From Anaeramoeba flamelloides (taxonomy: Eukaryota; Metamonada; Anaeramoebidae), in contig JANTQA010000029.1 of NCBI GenBank assembly GCA_027625915.1, positions 8,680,001 to 8,744,000 of the forward strand: 64,000 bases of DNA, written 5' to 3'. The position numbers were made by a program, and so were the translations under genes. Below the pieces are notes generated by a model. It did not search any database and was not told the origin of the DNA. It was given only the letters and a program-made list of their open reading frames with translations. Each line of letters opens with the position of its first letter. Position 1 is the first letter of the stretch. Of this stretch, positions 25,135 through 37,849 are shown piece after piece.

Positions 25135-25166
<32 letters not shown>

Positions 25167-25301
25167 TTAAAAATTAAAACAAAAACAAGTTAACAAATAA
25201 AGAAAACAAAAGAAAAGTTGATGGGTAATGAGTTTACTTGTATGATCAGCATTGAAAGCGAGTGCTGAAATACAGTTACATAATTGATGTTTTTGTGCCA
25301 T
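23233..25301 (-). CDS. ARPC1: Arp2/3 complex subunit 1 (ARPC1, p40)
   Basis: Five exons on the minus strand, 25301-25238, 25116-25031, 24834-24452, 24193-23771 and 23341-23233, give 354 residues with every junction in frame. Introns are 121, 196, 258 and 429 bp. The protein is a seven-bladed WD40 propeller with the family's strongest signatures: [93 protein letters not shown] and, near the C-terminus, [16 protein letters not shown]1 is a core subunit of the Arp2/3 complex, which nucleates branched actin filaments when activated by Scar/WAVE or WASP. The length equals that of other ARPC1 proteins (about 355-370). The loop before the fifth blade is shortened ([16 protein letters not shown]). 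This is a confident ortholog and no key block is missing. Confidence 0.97.
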
Positions 25302-25373
25302 TTTAAATTGTTAAAAACAAAAAAATATTAAAATGAAAAATAAGAAAAATAAAAAAATAAAATTATTTAATTT

Positions 25374-25643
25374 TTAAAAAGCACAGTATGTTAAGGAGCT
25401 GTTTATTTTCGCCCAACGTACATAACTTGAATTTGAATACAAAAGTAAAGGAATTTCAATTTTTTTTTTATCAAACGGTGCAGTTGATAAATGCTCAATC
25501 ATTTGTTTAATCAAGTGTTGAAGAATTTTTTCCTTATTTTTGAGATTAAAAGTAAATTGTGTCTCAGATATTGTAAAGAATTTGTAAACCTGTTCTTTTT
25601 CCTTCGAAAATATTGTTACAGGTCTATAATTCGATAAAAACAT
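25374..25643 (-). CDS. Small hypothetical protein immediately upstream of ARPC1
   Basis: An uninterrupted 89-codon reading frame on the minus strand with mixed, protein-like composition (for example RPVTIFSKEKEQVYKFFTIS and SSYVRWAKINSSLTYCAF) rather than the poly-Lys/Phe/Ile of chance frames here. It begins with ATG after a plausible leader and ends TTTTAA only 72 bp before the ARPC1 start codon on the same strand. It could be a tiny gene, an upstream reading frame in the ARPC1 leader, or the last exon of another gene. No family is recognised. Confidence 0.45.
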   Translation of the reverse strand: MFLSNYRPVTIFSKEKEQVYKFFTISETQFTFNLKNKEKILQHLIKQMIEHLSTAPFDKKKIEIPLLLYSNSSYVRWAKINSSLTYCAF

Positions 25644-27053
25644 TTGAGAAGGTTTGGTTGGCTATTTTATTTGAACTAATTACTATATTATATGAAGAAC
25701 AATAACTTAGAGCGACTAAACTATCATTATCCACTTTTTGAAAAAGTGATTATTTTTTTCTCCCTTTTTGTGTCTTTGAAATTTAAAAGGGATAACAATT
25801 TAATCTTATTATCTTTTTTTCCATTCTTTAATCTGACATTCTTTTTGGATTTCATTCTATAACACAAAACACATACAACCTATAAGAGGACAGTCAAAGA
25901 AATCGAAAGATCACAGAAATTTAAACCTCATCTACGTGAATCCTTCTTGAATAAAAAAAAAAACAAAAGAATTTACCATTAATGCAGATTTATTATTAAA
26001 ATACTAGTAACGAGGTTGTTTTAAATCAAGAAAACACATTTCAAAACGTAAATTCAACTTAAAACTTGAAACAGAAATCTCTTTGAATAAAATCATTTTT
26101 TTCAATTCTTCCTCGATCCTTGAGATTCAATCAGGTGTAATTAAACTTTCTTTGGAAAAAAATAAGATCAATTAAACTTTACAAACTTTTAAAATTGAAC
26201 CCTTTGGTTAATTCTTGACTAACACTCAAATAAATTAATTATTTTGTTTGGTTTTTAATCAAAATAGTCCATTATTTTAATACTAGTATTTGAATTATGA
26301 ACAGGAAAAATTGTCACTTCATTTTCAATTTTTTTTTTTCAAATAGATATCACAAATCAAAGCTAACCTACTTCTTTGAGAACGCAATTTCATAAAGAAA
26401 AATATATATAAAAGGAAGAGGAACTTTTACCCCATTTATAATTCAAATGCCAGTAGATTACTTGAAACAAAAAATTGAAATTTCATCCTTTTCTTGTATC
26501 GACAACAATGAGAAATAAAATAGTTTTTGATTTAGATACAATAAATCATTATTTTTGATCTTATCATAAACATTTTTTCAATTAACCAGCCATAAAGTTC
26601 TTTTATTCTTTTAGATAGCAACCCAAACACCAAAAAGAGTTAAATTAAAACAATTCTTTTCTATTATTACTTTGTCTCATTTATTAAGAACCTGTAAAAC
26701 ACACACTGTACTTTCTCTTTAGTGTCTGCTTATTTAAAAGCTGAGAAAAAGTCTTTCGACAATTTCAAGGGTTAACAAATTATTTTCAAGATCATCAAAC
26801 AAACAACAATCCTTCTCTCGACATAAAAATTGATTCTCCATTATTTTTGTTGACATTAAACAATCACAGGTAGTGGATCACATTATTCTTTGTTTCTGCT
26901 TTGATAGAGATCAAAACTTCTCCCTTTTCAATTACTGATTAAAGATTGAATCCAAAATGAACTCTATGAAGGATAATAAAAATTGAATCAACGAAGAACA
27001 TTTTTTTTTATTCTTTCCAAAAAAAGAAACTTTTATTTTTACGAAATTTTTAG
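25644..27053. promoter_or_regulatory. Divergent intergenic region between ARPC1 and RPS16
   Basis: The two housekeeping genes diverge from here, so promoters for both should lie inside. Composition is more mixed than in the repeat regions. T-rich runs precede the RPS16 ATG (near 27001-27010). I cannot identify specific motifs and see no further gene. Confidence 0.35.
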
Positions 27054-27841
27054 ATGGAAGTAGTACAAACCTTCGGAAAAAAAAAAACCGCAACCGCAGT
27101 TGCAAGATGTAAAAAAGGAAAAGGTCTCATCAAAGTAAATGGTGTCCCACTTCATTTAGTCCAACCAGAACCCTTAAGATTAAAATTATTTGAACCAATT
27201 TTACTTATTGGAAATTCAAAATTCGACGATCTTGATATCAGAATTAGAGTTTCAGGCGGCGGTCCAGTTTCTCGTGTTTATGGTAAGTAGAGAAGAGAAG
27301 AAATTTTTTTCTTTTTAGTTTTAGATTTCCCTTGCTAAATAATGTAGAATACAAAAACATTCAAATTGCTTCTTCTTTGTTAAAATAAAAATAAAAAAAA
27401 AAAACAAAAACAAAACATTTTAAAATAAAATAGCAATAAGACAAGCCATTGCCAAATCAATTGTTGCTTATCACCAAAAGTGTAAGTACTTTCTTTTTTT
27501 CTCTTTTGTTTTCTCATTGAAAAACAAAACTTCCATGTGAGGAAAATTTCTGACCAAACTGCTTACTAATTTTACAAGTTTTTCTTTTAATTTAATTTTT
27601 TGCTTTTTTTATTAATTTTTTTTTTTTTTTTTAATTTTTTTTTTTTGCTTTTTTATTATTTCACACCAAAAAAAATTAAACAAAACCAAAAACAGATGTT
27701 GACGAAATGTCCAAAAGGGATATCAAAAAAAAATTTTTAAGATACGATCGATCTCTCTTAGTAAGTGATCCAAGAAGATGTGAAATGAAAAAGTTTGGTG
27801 GAAGGGGTGCAAGAGCAAGAAGACAAAAGTCTTATCGTTAA
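27054..27841 (+). CDS. RPS16: 40S ribosomal protein S16 (uS9)
   Basis: Three exons, 27054-27282, 27434-27481 and 27696-27841, are joined by introns of 151 and 214 bp with GTAAGT donors, giving 140 residues. The eukaryotic family signatures are present in order: [20 protein letters not shown] at the N-terminus, [38 protein letters not shown], and the C-terminal [20 protein letters not shown] then KSYR. The terminal basic tail ending in Tyr-Arg reaches the P-site tRNA in the small ribosomal subunit. The length is close to that of human RPS16 (146). Splice junctions fall inside conserved blocks, which makes them certain. Codon use is less A/T-biased than that of neighbours, as expected for a highly expressed gene. 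Confidence 0.98.
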
Positions 27842-29454
27842 AGAGCAAATTCAAATTCTTTCTCTTATCTTAAATGCTATGAAAACCCAAATCAAAAAAT
27901 TAATAGAGAGAGGTGTCTTTTGAATTTAGGTTTACAAAATTTAATTTCAATTTTTATTTATTTATATTTTTTTGTTTGGTGAAATAGAACTTTTATTTTA
28001 TTTTTAAATGAAAAACGAGAAACAATACAGTTTAAAAAATAAAATCATAACAAAAACAATTAACATCACAACAACAGACAAAACCTGTTTTTTTCATTTA
28101 TTTTGTAATTTTTTTGGCCACAATTAAATTTCATTTTTTATCAAAATTTCAGTAATATTTGAATAGCAACAGCAATAATAGTGTTTCTGCTATTTGTTCT
28201 CTTTTTGTTTGATCATGATATAATAATCTCTTTTCTATAAATATAAAATGTTTTGAAATTTATAATTAATACTCAATATCAATGATTTTGTTGACTATTC
28301 AAAATAAATAATATGTGTGCTTAACTTTTGAATTAGAATGGTTTGTGATCAACTTTTAAAAACAATGAAACGCTTGGAAATACTTTAAAACAAATAGCAC
28401 AATGCAAAAATGTATAAAATTCCAAAAATTATTTTCACTTTTTTTGAGAAAACGAAATTAAGTTTCAAATACTTTTAAGAACTGTGTTTATTTCAGACAC
28501 TCTTTAAATTGGAAGTCGCGAATTTTAGTCACTTCAAAATTCTCTCATTACGGATTTGAATGAGTTTTTTTCATTGAACGCTTAGCATTAAATAAAAATA
28601 CCCAAAATTATTTGGATACATCCGAGAATTGTTTTTTTTTTTCAAAATTAATATTTTTGAACGAAATATTACTAGTCTTGTAATATTTAAATCCGCCATA
28701 TGATGTTTTTAATCATTGGAGCGAATGAGAATCAGAAGGCACAACAAAGGCGATATTTTCAATTATATTCTTTTCATTTTTTTTTTTTTTTTTTGGCAAA
28801 TTTTGAAAATCATATATTTTGTTCTATTTTGTGATTGACATTAAAAGAAAAGTCAAAGTATAAACAAAAAAGAATTTAGAAAATAACCCGAAGGTGAGTT
28901 TATTTAGAGCGATTATGATTTTAATTTTGCTCTGAATAAATGTAAAAATATATTACTTTTCCTTTCCGAGAATTGTTTTTGTAAATGTTAAAGTTTAATA
29001 TGATAATAAATAACATCCTCTTTCCACATATTCTATCTTTGGAGTTACCTTTTAAAATACAAGATAACCAATCTAAGTCAAGGCACTAGCAGCTCCCCGG
29101 AAGAAGTTCAAAATTAATGTAGTCTGTCATTATGGATAAATCTTATTAACACGCTTGATTTTAATGTATCGAGCAAATCTATTAGTAAAATTTTATAAAA
29201 CGTTAGGTTAGGTCTATTCTCAAAAAATATCAAAAATTATAAAATGAAAAAAAATATTAATTTTTTTCACCTTTTTATTAGTCCACAAATATCAAATAAA
29301 TCGAAAAAAAAATCAATTCTTTAAAAAAAGATTTCAACACACCTATAAAAACAAATATTCAATATATACTGGTAAAATATATCTACAAACAACTTAAAAA
29401 AATAAAAAAAAAAAAACATTAATAAATTGATCAAGAAAAAAAAAAAAAATCCAA
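27842..29454. other. RPS16 3' flank and intergenic, nothing recognised
   Basis: AT-rich sequence with a few GC-richer patches (about 28510-28570, 28680-28750 and 29080-29110) that show no ORF, tRNA or repeat partner I can recognise. Confidence 0.35.
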
Positions 29455-30440
29455 TATTTATTGATCTTAAATTAAATATTTGAGACAATTTCTTGTTATT
29501 TACTTGGTTATATTTTGTAAGTTTGTTAAGAAAAAAAAGATATTATCATTTTTTTTTTTCAGAACAAAATAGATTTATTTTGCTAAAAAAATTCCAAAAC
29601 AAATTTTAATTCTAACATTTTTATAATTCACCCAATTTAGATTTGGCTAAATATAATAATATTTTTGAATTCTTATTCATGAATATTAATTTTTGATATT
29701 ATTTCTTTTTTATAATAAATCAATTTATTTTTGATTAAATTGAAAACTTAGCATAATTTTGATTCTAATTTTATTTTTCTTTGTGAAAAATCTTTTTGTA
29801 GATATTTTTCCAATTTCAATAATTCAACCAATATACTTTAATCTTGGTAATATTTTTCTTTATTTTGGTATTGGTTTTATAAAAATATCCCAAAACAGAA
29901 TTTTCTAAACTAATTGGCAAAACAAATTCAATTCAAAAACAAAAAATAGATACCCTAAGGGGTTTAAGGTTTTCAATTAATTGGGTTAAAATAGTTTAAG
30001 AAGATAAAGAAAACAAATCTTCAAAAATAAATTGATGAAAATATTTTCTTCTCTTTCTTGGGTTTACTAGGATTCTTTGGAATAGTGGTCTTTCTTGTTT
30101 AGCTCCGAGAACAAGAATATTTTTATCAAATTCAGATATTGTCAAGCCCCTCTCTCTCTCTTTTGGATGATTCTTTGGTTAGTTTCAAGAATTTGTTTTA
30201 AACAGATTTCTAACTCCGCAACCAAATTCAACAATCCAAATTTAATAAAACCAAAAATTTTTCGAAAAAATCAAAAAAAAAAAGATATAATTCAGTTTTA
30301 CCTTATTTCCTTTTCACAATAAAGTCACTGAAGGGTTTTTGGTTTCAAGATTTATTATTACATATGTTCAAAATATTTTTTTAGTAATGTTCTCCTAATT
30401 AAAATTTACAAAATTGGGGATATGTTCTTATTCTTTTTAC
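29455..30440. mobile_element. Eroded third copy of the TTAA-flanked element
   Basis: Ordered blocks match the copies at 10785-11983 and 21598-22798 in the same orientation: TTATTGATCTTA, AAGAAGATAAAGAAAACAAA, TTCTTTGGAATAGTGGTCTT, and the final TTTTTTTAGTAATGTTCTCC with AAAATTTACAAAATTGGGG. The right terminal TTAA and GTAAGTAC motifs are no longer intact, and the left end is unclear. It is older than the other two. Confidence 0.55.
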
Positions 30441-30539
30441 AATTTAGAAAAAAAAATGTAAATTGAAACAAAAGTTCAAAACACTTTTTATTCGTAAATC
30501 ATATTGAAAATGAAAAATGACACCTATTACAAAAAGAAA

Positions 30540-30900
30540 AAATAAATTATAAAAGGTAAAATCAATATTGTACACAATAAAAGTATTTATCATACTACTT
30601 GTTTCATATTAAAATAAACAAAATTTTCATTCAACTTTCCCAAAAAAGATTTTAAAATTCTGTTAAATTTCAATTTTTTTTAATTCAATAAATCAGCTTA
30701 AATTATTAATTTTCTCTTTTAGAATTGAGGACTTTGATAATTTGTTTTAATTCTTGGAATGTGATAATTTTGGAAATCTGAATGAAAATTTTGATCTTTT
30801 TATTTTACAATTAACAGCATTACAGTTTAATCTCAGTTTTTTCTTTGATTGATATATAATTAAAAAAAGTTGATGAAAAATTCGATGATTTTAGAGATCT
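30540..30900. repeat. Interspersed repeat (partner at 63040-63360)
   Basis: Shares ordered blocks in direct orientation with 63040-63360: CATACTACTTGTTTCA, ACAAAATTTTCATTCAACTT, AAAAAGATTTTA, and TTTTAGAATTGAGGACTTTG. No ORF is visible. The rest of 30901-31644 shows no gene and should contain the promoter of the BEACH gene. Confidence 0.5.
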
Positions 30901-31644
30901 CCAAAATAAATTCCATTATTTTAATATAAAAGTGGATTGAAATTGCTAATTGTTGATTTGTTGATAAATAATATAATGAATTATTCTTTGAAGTTAAGTT
31001 TTTTCTTCTTTTAGTTGATTTTATTTTTCATTTCAATACAGATACTGTTAAAATTGTAGTGAACTTCTTTCCTATATGATCGTATAAATTATCTTTTTCA
31101 TTCAAAATTTTCAACCATTTCTTTTCAAATTAAAGGAAATTTTTATTCTATTTTATGTTGATCAGGCCAAAAATTTATTCTTTGCTTTTTGTGGCAATTA
31201 GAAATCTTATCATTTCAAAAAAGATTTTTGAAAAAAAAATTAAAAATTCTCAAATTTTCAAAAAATTTATTCGAAAAAAATAATTCTCTTTATACGGTAT
31301 TAATTTCTTTTCTTCTAATTTGATCTTATAACTAAAATTAAGAATATAAGAAGAGAAATAGTAGAAAATTTTTCAATTAAAGGGAAAGAAAAAAAAAAGT
31401 TTCTTTCTTTGTTTATTAATGAGTTGTTTTCAAAAATTGAGTATAATAATATCATATGATTCAAAATTTCTTATTGTTCTCGAATTCAAAATCTCATGAG
31501 GTTTAAAAAAAAGTACTGAATTCCATTATATTTGAATTATTCATTCTTTTTAATTTCATTTTACTTCATTAACATCCTTTTTTTAAAAAGAAAAATCTCC
31601 ATTCTTACGCCGAGTAAGAAGAAAAGAACTCAAAAAAAGATTTT

Positions 31645-34600
31645 ATGAGTTTGTTTAAGCCTACAACTACGGACAACTCAAACAACACTAGTAAATTAGA
31701 TCGGATTTACGACAGATCGATCACTGATGAATTCCATCCATTTACAGGTAATTTAAAAACAATCTGGGACAAATTAAATGAAAAAGATGAAGAAATGGAT
31801 CTGTATTCCTTTTTCAAATTACTTTATAAATTCTATCAACTCTTTTTATCAAAACACAAAAACTGGGTATCAAGCAAACAAGTAGAATCATTGAATTCGA
31901 TCGATCCAAACCAATGGAATTATTTTGTCAAGAAAAAGAAATTGCTTCCTAAAAGATTGCTGTCTCACACCGCAAAAGCATTAATTCAGTTTAAAAAAGT
32001 TCTTTCCAAAAGTATCTTTAATTTTCCCTTCTTAATTTAATTTTTTTCTTTTTTGCTTTTTCCTTTTTGTGTTTCTTGTTGAAATTTGGTTGTGTAACAA
32101 AAGAAACCAAATTAGCACTAAAAATTATTGTCTTTCTATTATGATTTTTTTGGGATTAGAATTATCAAACTGAATAAGATGTGATTTGCCTTCTTAAGGA
32201 TTCCCACAAAAAAAAAAAAAACCCACTTTTTTGGCTCTTGGTTAAATTTTGTCAGTTAAGGTTGTTGATCCAACAAACAAAAAACTAGAAACCACTTTAC
32301 AAAATAAATCAACCAATAACAATGAGACTAACCACCTGATCTGAGAATTTGATTGGAAAAACACTAGCAGTTTTATGATCCAATAATAAAAAATGCAAAG
32401 AGAATTCATTCATCAATGCGAGATCAGAAAAAACAAACGCCAGAAACTTTATGGATTATTTTTTGGATTCAACAGTATTTTAAGAATTATTAAACAAGTT
32501 TGTTCAAAATGTTTAGTATTGTTTACCAAACGTAGCAACTATACTGTCATTTTCCCAATATTAAAAAAAAATTTTTATTTCGAGTCCCACAATATTACTC
32601 TATTAGTAATTGGAAAAAAAAACCAGATCGCATCAAAATCAATTGTAACTGATATTTTTAAGAGACTTTATTTAATCTTTTTCTGATTGAACCTTTGGGA
32701 TAAAATTTGAAAAGCGCCGGTGTAATTAAACAAACCAATTGAATCTCTAAAATGGCCCTAATCTCTTTATTGAACAAGATCGGCCATTTCGAATTTCAAA
32801 ATTTTTCCATTCTCACAGAATAGAATTTGAACTTGAACAAATTATGAAAATTGTATACGGTAGATCTTCGCCACAAAGGGATCTACTTAAACTTCTTGCT
32901 AAGTTTTCTTTTTTCTTTTCTTTTTTTTTTTTTTATCCAAGAGCTATGATCTCCAATTGATTGATTTATTGGGCTTTAAAAATATTAATACATTTTCATC
33001 ATTAATTAATGTTTGCTTGAAATGAACATTTGGTTGAATTGTACAAAATTGCTCAAAAAATTTATACAGCTGTTTTAAAAAAGTGTTTACCAATATTTTT
33101 ATTAGATGTTGACTGAACTGATTAAAACATATGAATTAGACAGTTTTAAGCCCTACTTATAAAACTTTGAGTCCACACTTTTTTAAAACAGCTGTAATTT
33201 GATAATAAATTATTTTTTTTCATCAGAAATAGAAAAACAATTAGTTTATCCCATTTTCACTATATTCAAATAGAAGGATTATTTTTTAAACTTTTTAACA
33301 AACAGTGATTTTATTTACTCTAATATTAGTATATATATATATATTAGTATTCTTTCCTTCTTTATTTTTAAAATAAGATTGGGGTACAATGTATTTAAGT
33401 TAAACAATATACTCAGCTTCAATCAGATATTTCCAAAAAAAACAGAGCAAATTTATTTTAAACTATCTTTATTAAAATCCAATCCGAAAAAAACTATTTA
33501 AATATCCAAGATTCTCATTGTTCATTATTTATCGATTCTTTATAATAATCCAATTTGTTCATTAGTATGATATTACTTTTTAAACAGATATGGAGGTAAT
33601 TGATCTCGGTTTTATCTGTTATTTTTTAGGCGTGAAATTTGGTGATTATTTTTTTTTTTTTTTTGATCATAAAAATTGTTTTACAAAGAATTTTAATCTT
33701 GATAAAATTTCTTAGGGAATGAAAAAATCATTTACTTCCCTTTATTCTTTTCAAAAATTGTTTGTAGTCCTTACCATATTTCCATTTTTTTATTGAATTT
33801 TATCTTTCCTTGTTTTCTCCAAAAAATGTTTTTTTTTTTTTTTCATTTTTTGAAATATTTTGATGAAAATATTTTAAAATATATCCAATATGGACCGATT
33901 TAATCAGCATTAATATTTCTCTTGATTTGATATTCTCAATTTACAAATAGATCCACTAACAAAGAGAATTTGAATATAAAATGTAAAAAAAGGAAGCTCC
34001 ACTTTTTTGGAAAAACATTTTTTAAAGAATATTTGTTATAATCAATGATAATTTTAACTCATAAACTTTTATTAATTCAATCACTTCGCCCAACAAAAGT
34101 AATTTTTAAAAAAGTATGATAAAAAAGTTTTTAATAAATACCTAAATTTAGGTCTATTGAAATTTGTAAACTGTTTTATCGATACTTTTTGAAAACTTTT
34201 TCTATATAATTTTTTATGATAACCAACCGTCCATTAAATTTTCATTTTTTTTTTTTAATTATCTACACTTTGAAATTTAAATTGGTATTTTAATCTCACT
34301 GCCTTTTTTTTTTATATATATATATATATTATGAGTAATAAGTCTTTTGATAAATAATATATTTAAAATATATCTTTTTTTTTTTTTAGGAAAAATCTTA
34401 AAAATTAGGCTAATATTATAAACGACATGATCTTTCCAAAACAGAAATTAAATAAAAATATAAATGAGGAAGTTATCTTGGAAAAATAGTTTATTTTATA
34501 ATTTAATTTATCAAATTATAAATTAATATATAAAGTGATAAAAATATTGAGATACTAATATGAAAATTAAAATTATTACTACAAGTATAATTATTATCCC

Positions 34601-34723
34601 CCCCTTTTTTTAACGATTAAAAAAAATGTAAAAAAAATATTTTTAATGACAAACCAATTATTTAGAATTAGTGTTATTTCCCCGTTAAAAACAAACTAAT
34701 GGAAATTGAAATAAAAATGTATT

Positions 34724-34808
<85 letters not shown>

Positions 34809-37770
34809 AATTGTAACTTCAAATTATAATAAATTAATACTTAATCCATTCTTATTAATAAACCAATTTGTTTAATTTAGGGGTTTTATACTGAAACACT
34901 AAAAAACCACAGGATTTTAAACAACATTTATAAATTATTTTCATTAATAAATTCTAATTTTAAGGCACAAACTTATAACTAAAATTAAGTTACAAAAAAA
35001 TACAAAATTACGACACAAAATTAAAATTCTAGTAAAATAATTTGTGTAAAAAAAATTCCAAAAAATGTGCTTTGATTTGAGAGTTTTTTGTGTCTTAAAT
35101 TTAGTTCACTGTTTGTGATTTAAAAGCGGAACTGACTGTAATAAACTCAAAGTAATTTCTGAATCAGAAAAAAGAAAGAACTAACCCAAATGGAATTAAT
35201 TAATAAAGAAATAACCCAGACGAAACAAACAAAAAAAAGATAAATAAAAAATTTAAACAAATAAAAATAATATTCTTAGCCACCCTTACATTACATTATT
35301 TTTTTCAAAATCCACCAAAAAAAAAAAAAAATTACTAATAATAATAAATTAAACAAAATAACAAAAATAAAAATAGTTAACCATTCCATCAATGATCCAG
35401 AAATAACAGAAAAATTTGAAAACGATTCTTTAAACGATTCAGACATTTCAATTGGGATCTGTTTAAAAGTATGTAAGATTTTAATCTTATCAAAGCACCA
35501 TAAACAAATATTATTTGAATTGGGCTTTTTAGATTTATTAGGAGCAATTACTCAAACGGCAGTAATGATTTTCACTGCGTTAATTAAAAGGCTAAAAAAA
35601 AGATCCAAATTAATAAAAACCAATGAACCAAATGAAATTAATTTAACTAATTTAGAAACTTATTGTTTAATAATCATTCAATATTTGTCGGTTGAAATTT
35701 CAATAGTTGTTTATGATTTTTATGGGTTATTGCATTCAAAAAAATCACAAAACAATTTACCAATAGATGCATATCTACTTGAATTGCTTTCAGATTTTTT
35801 AAATTTGTTCAGGAAAATGAAAAAATATTTTGTATTTTCAAAAGGGTTATATGAATCTCAAAAACAATTAGTTAAGGTTTTAAAATTTGCATTATCTGGT
35901 TCAACTCAACTTTCTTCGTATACTGTAAGGAATTGTTTAAATGTATTTATTAAATTATTAGATGAGCCAAATTTTGGTAAATTTAAATTGAAATTAGATC
36001 AAAGTAAAGAAATTTATAAAATTTTTGCCAAAATTAATGTATCAAAAATCCAAATTCAGGGTGATGGCACATTATTTCAAGAAGAAATTTCAAATCATTT
36101 GGAATTTCAATCAATATTGATTATTCTTGATTTATTTAAAGAATTCATTATAAATAATCCAAATTTTGAAAATGAATTTTTTTTAAAATCTAATTTGACA
36201 CAATTAACAAATTTTATTGCTTGGTGCGCATATACCTTTTCATCAAAATATTCTTTAAATAATAATAATAAAGAACATGAAAAACTTAAAAAACATGAAA
36301 ATTTCCTTGATAATAAAAAAGAAGACGAAAATAAGGAAAAAGAAAGACACAAAGTCAATAAAGATCAAAATTTTGAAAAGGAAAATTTAATTGAAAAAAA
36401 AGAAAATTTAGCGGTTGAGGATAAAAGCAAAAATGAAAATATTAGTAATAAAAAAAAAAATGAAAAAAAAGAAGATCAAAATGAAAAAAAAGAAGAAGAT
36501 CAAATAAAAACAAAGAAAAAATTAAGATTTTTTAATTTATATATGGATAATTCTAATATTTGTTTAATTTTTGAAAATAACATTTACAATGGCAGTGACA
36601 ACGCTAATAAGAATCATTTAAAAATAATGACAAAAAAGCCACAAAAGATAATTGATTCTTTAGATATCAACCCGATTTTAGAGGAGTTATTTGAATCCAT
36701 ATTAGATATTTCTAATATTAGCTATAAAAATTATGAAATATTAAAAAATGAGAAAAAAATAAAAAAAAATCTGAATTCACCAAAGAAAAAAAAAAAAAAA
36801 AAGAAGAATAGCACCGTTGATAACACCAACAATACTAATATTAAAAAAGAGGTTAAAAATTTCAATATACAGACAACACTTGCTTATAAATTAATTTTAA
36901 ATAGCTTAAATGTCTTTTCAAAAATAAAAAATGTAAAATACCAAAAACATTTTAAAGAAAATTGCCCAGAACTTCAAGTATATATTTTAAATTATTTATT
37001 AAATTTACCAGATCAATTAATTTTTAGTTTTGATTTTCAAATTTGGAAAATATTATTCTCTTCATTTTTTTTATATAAATTAAATTCAAAAACAAATTAC
37101 AAATTTTCAGCATATAGCCTACAAATTTATCCAATTTTAGAAAATAATATTTTTGATTTTTTAAAATATTCTGCAATAATCAAAAGGACAAATAATTTCA
37201 ATGAAATTAAAGTATTGTTAAAATTTATTAAATTTAAAACACCCATTTTAGCTTTAAAAGCTTTAAAAACCTTTAAAATTATTTTAAAAAATAATTTCAA
37301 GATTACAATGAATTCATTTACATCTTTTAACTGCTTATTACAGATATTAAAAACTTTAAATCAATTACTCAATCAATCTTTACTATCTTCAACTCAAAAC
37401 GTAACATCATTTTTGTATAACACACACAAAAAAAAAAATTTACAAATTAGAAAAATTGATTATTTTAATGAGTTTTTTCTCATTATGGATTTATTCGTTG
37501 AAAATGATTTTATGAAAATTTATTTATTTGAAAATAATTATTATATGAAATTTTTAATTTTCTTGATATTAACCAAAGGCTTTAGAGAATTTTGTTTTAA
37601 TCAATTTAAAAAAATAATATTAAATATGAAAATTGAAAAAAATAATAAAATACATTCAAATTTTTTCTATTATTTATCAAAACTAATTGATTTTAAAAGA
37701 AAAAAAATTAAAAATGACTATAACCACAATAAAATTATTTTCACTCTTCATACTATAAATGATAAAGAGA

Positions 37771-37849
<79 letters not shown>

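Noticed and set aside
32393-32686. 97-codon plus-strand frame in BEACH intron 1
   Set aside because: It is not needed for the BEACH frame, has no recognisable motif, and a chance frame of this size is plausible in such sequence.
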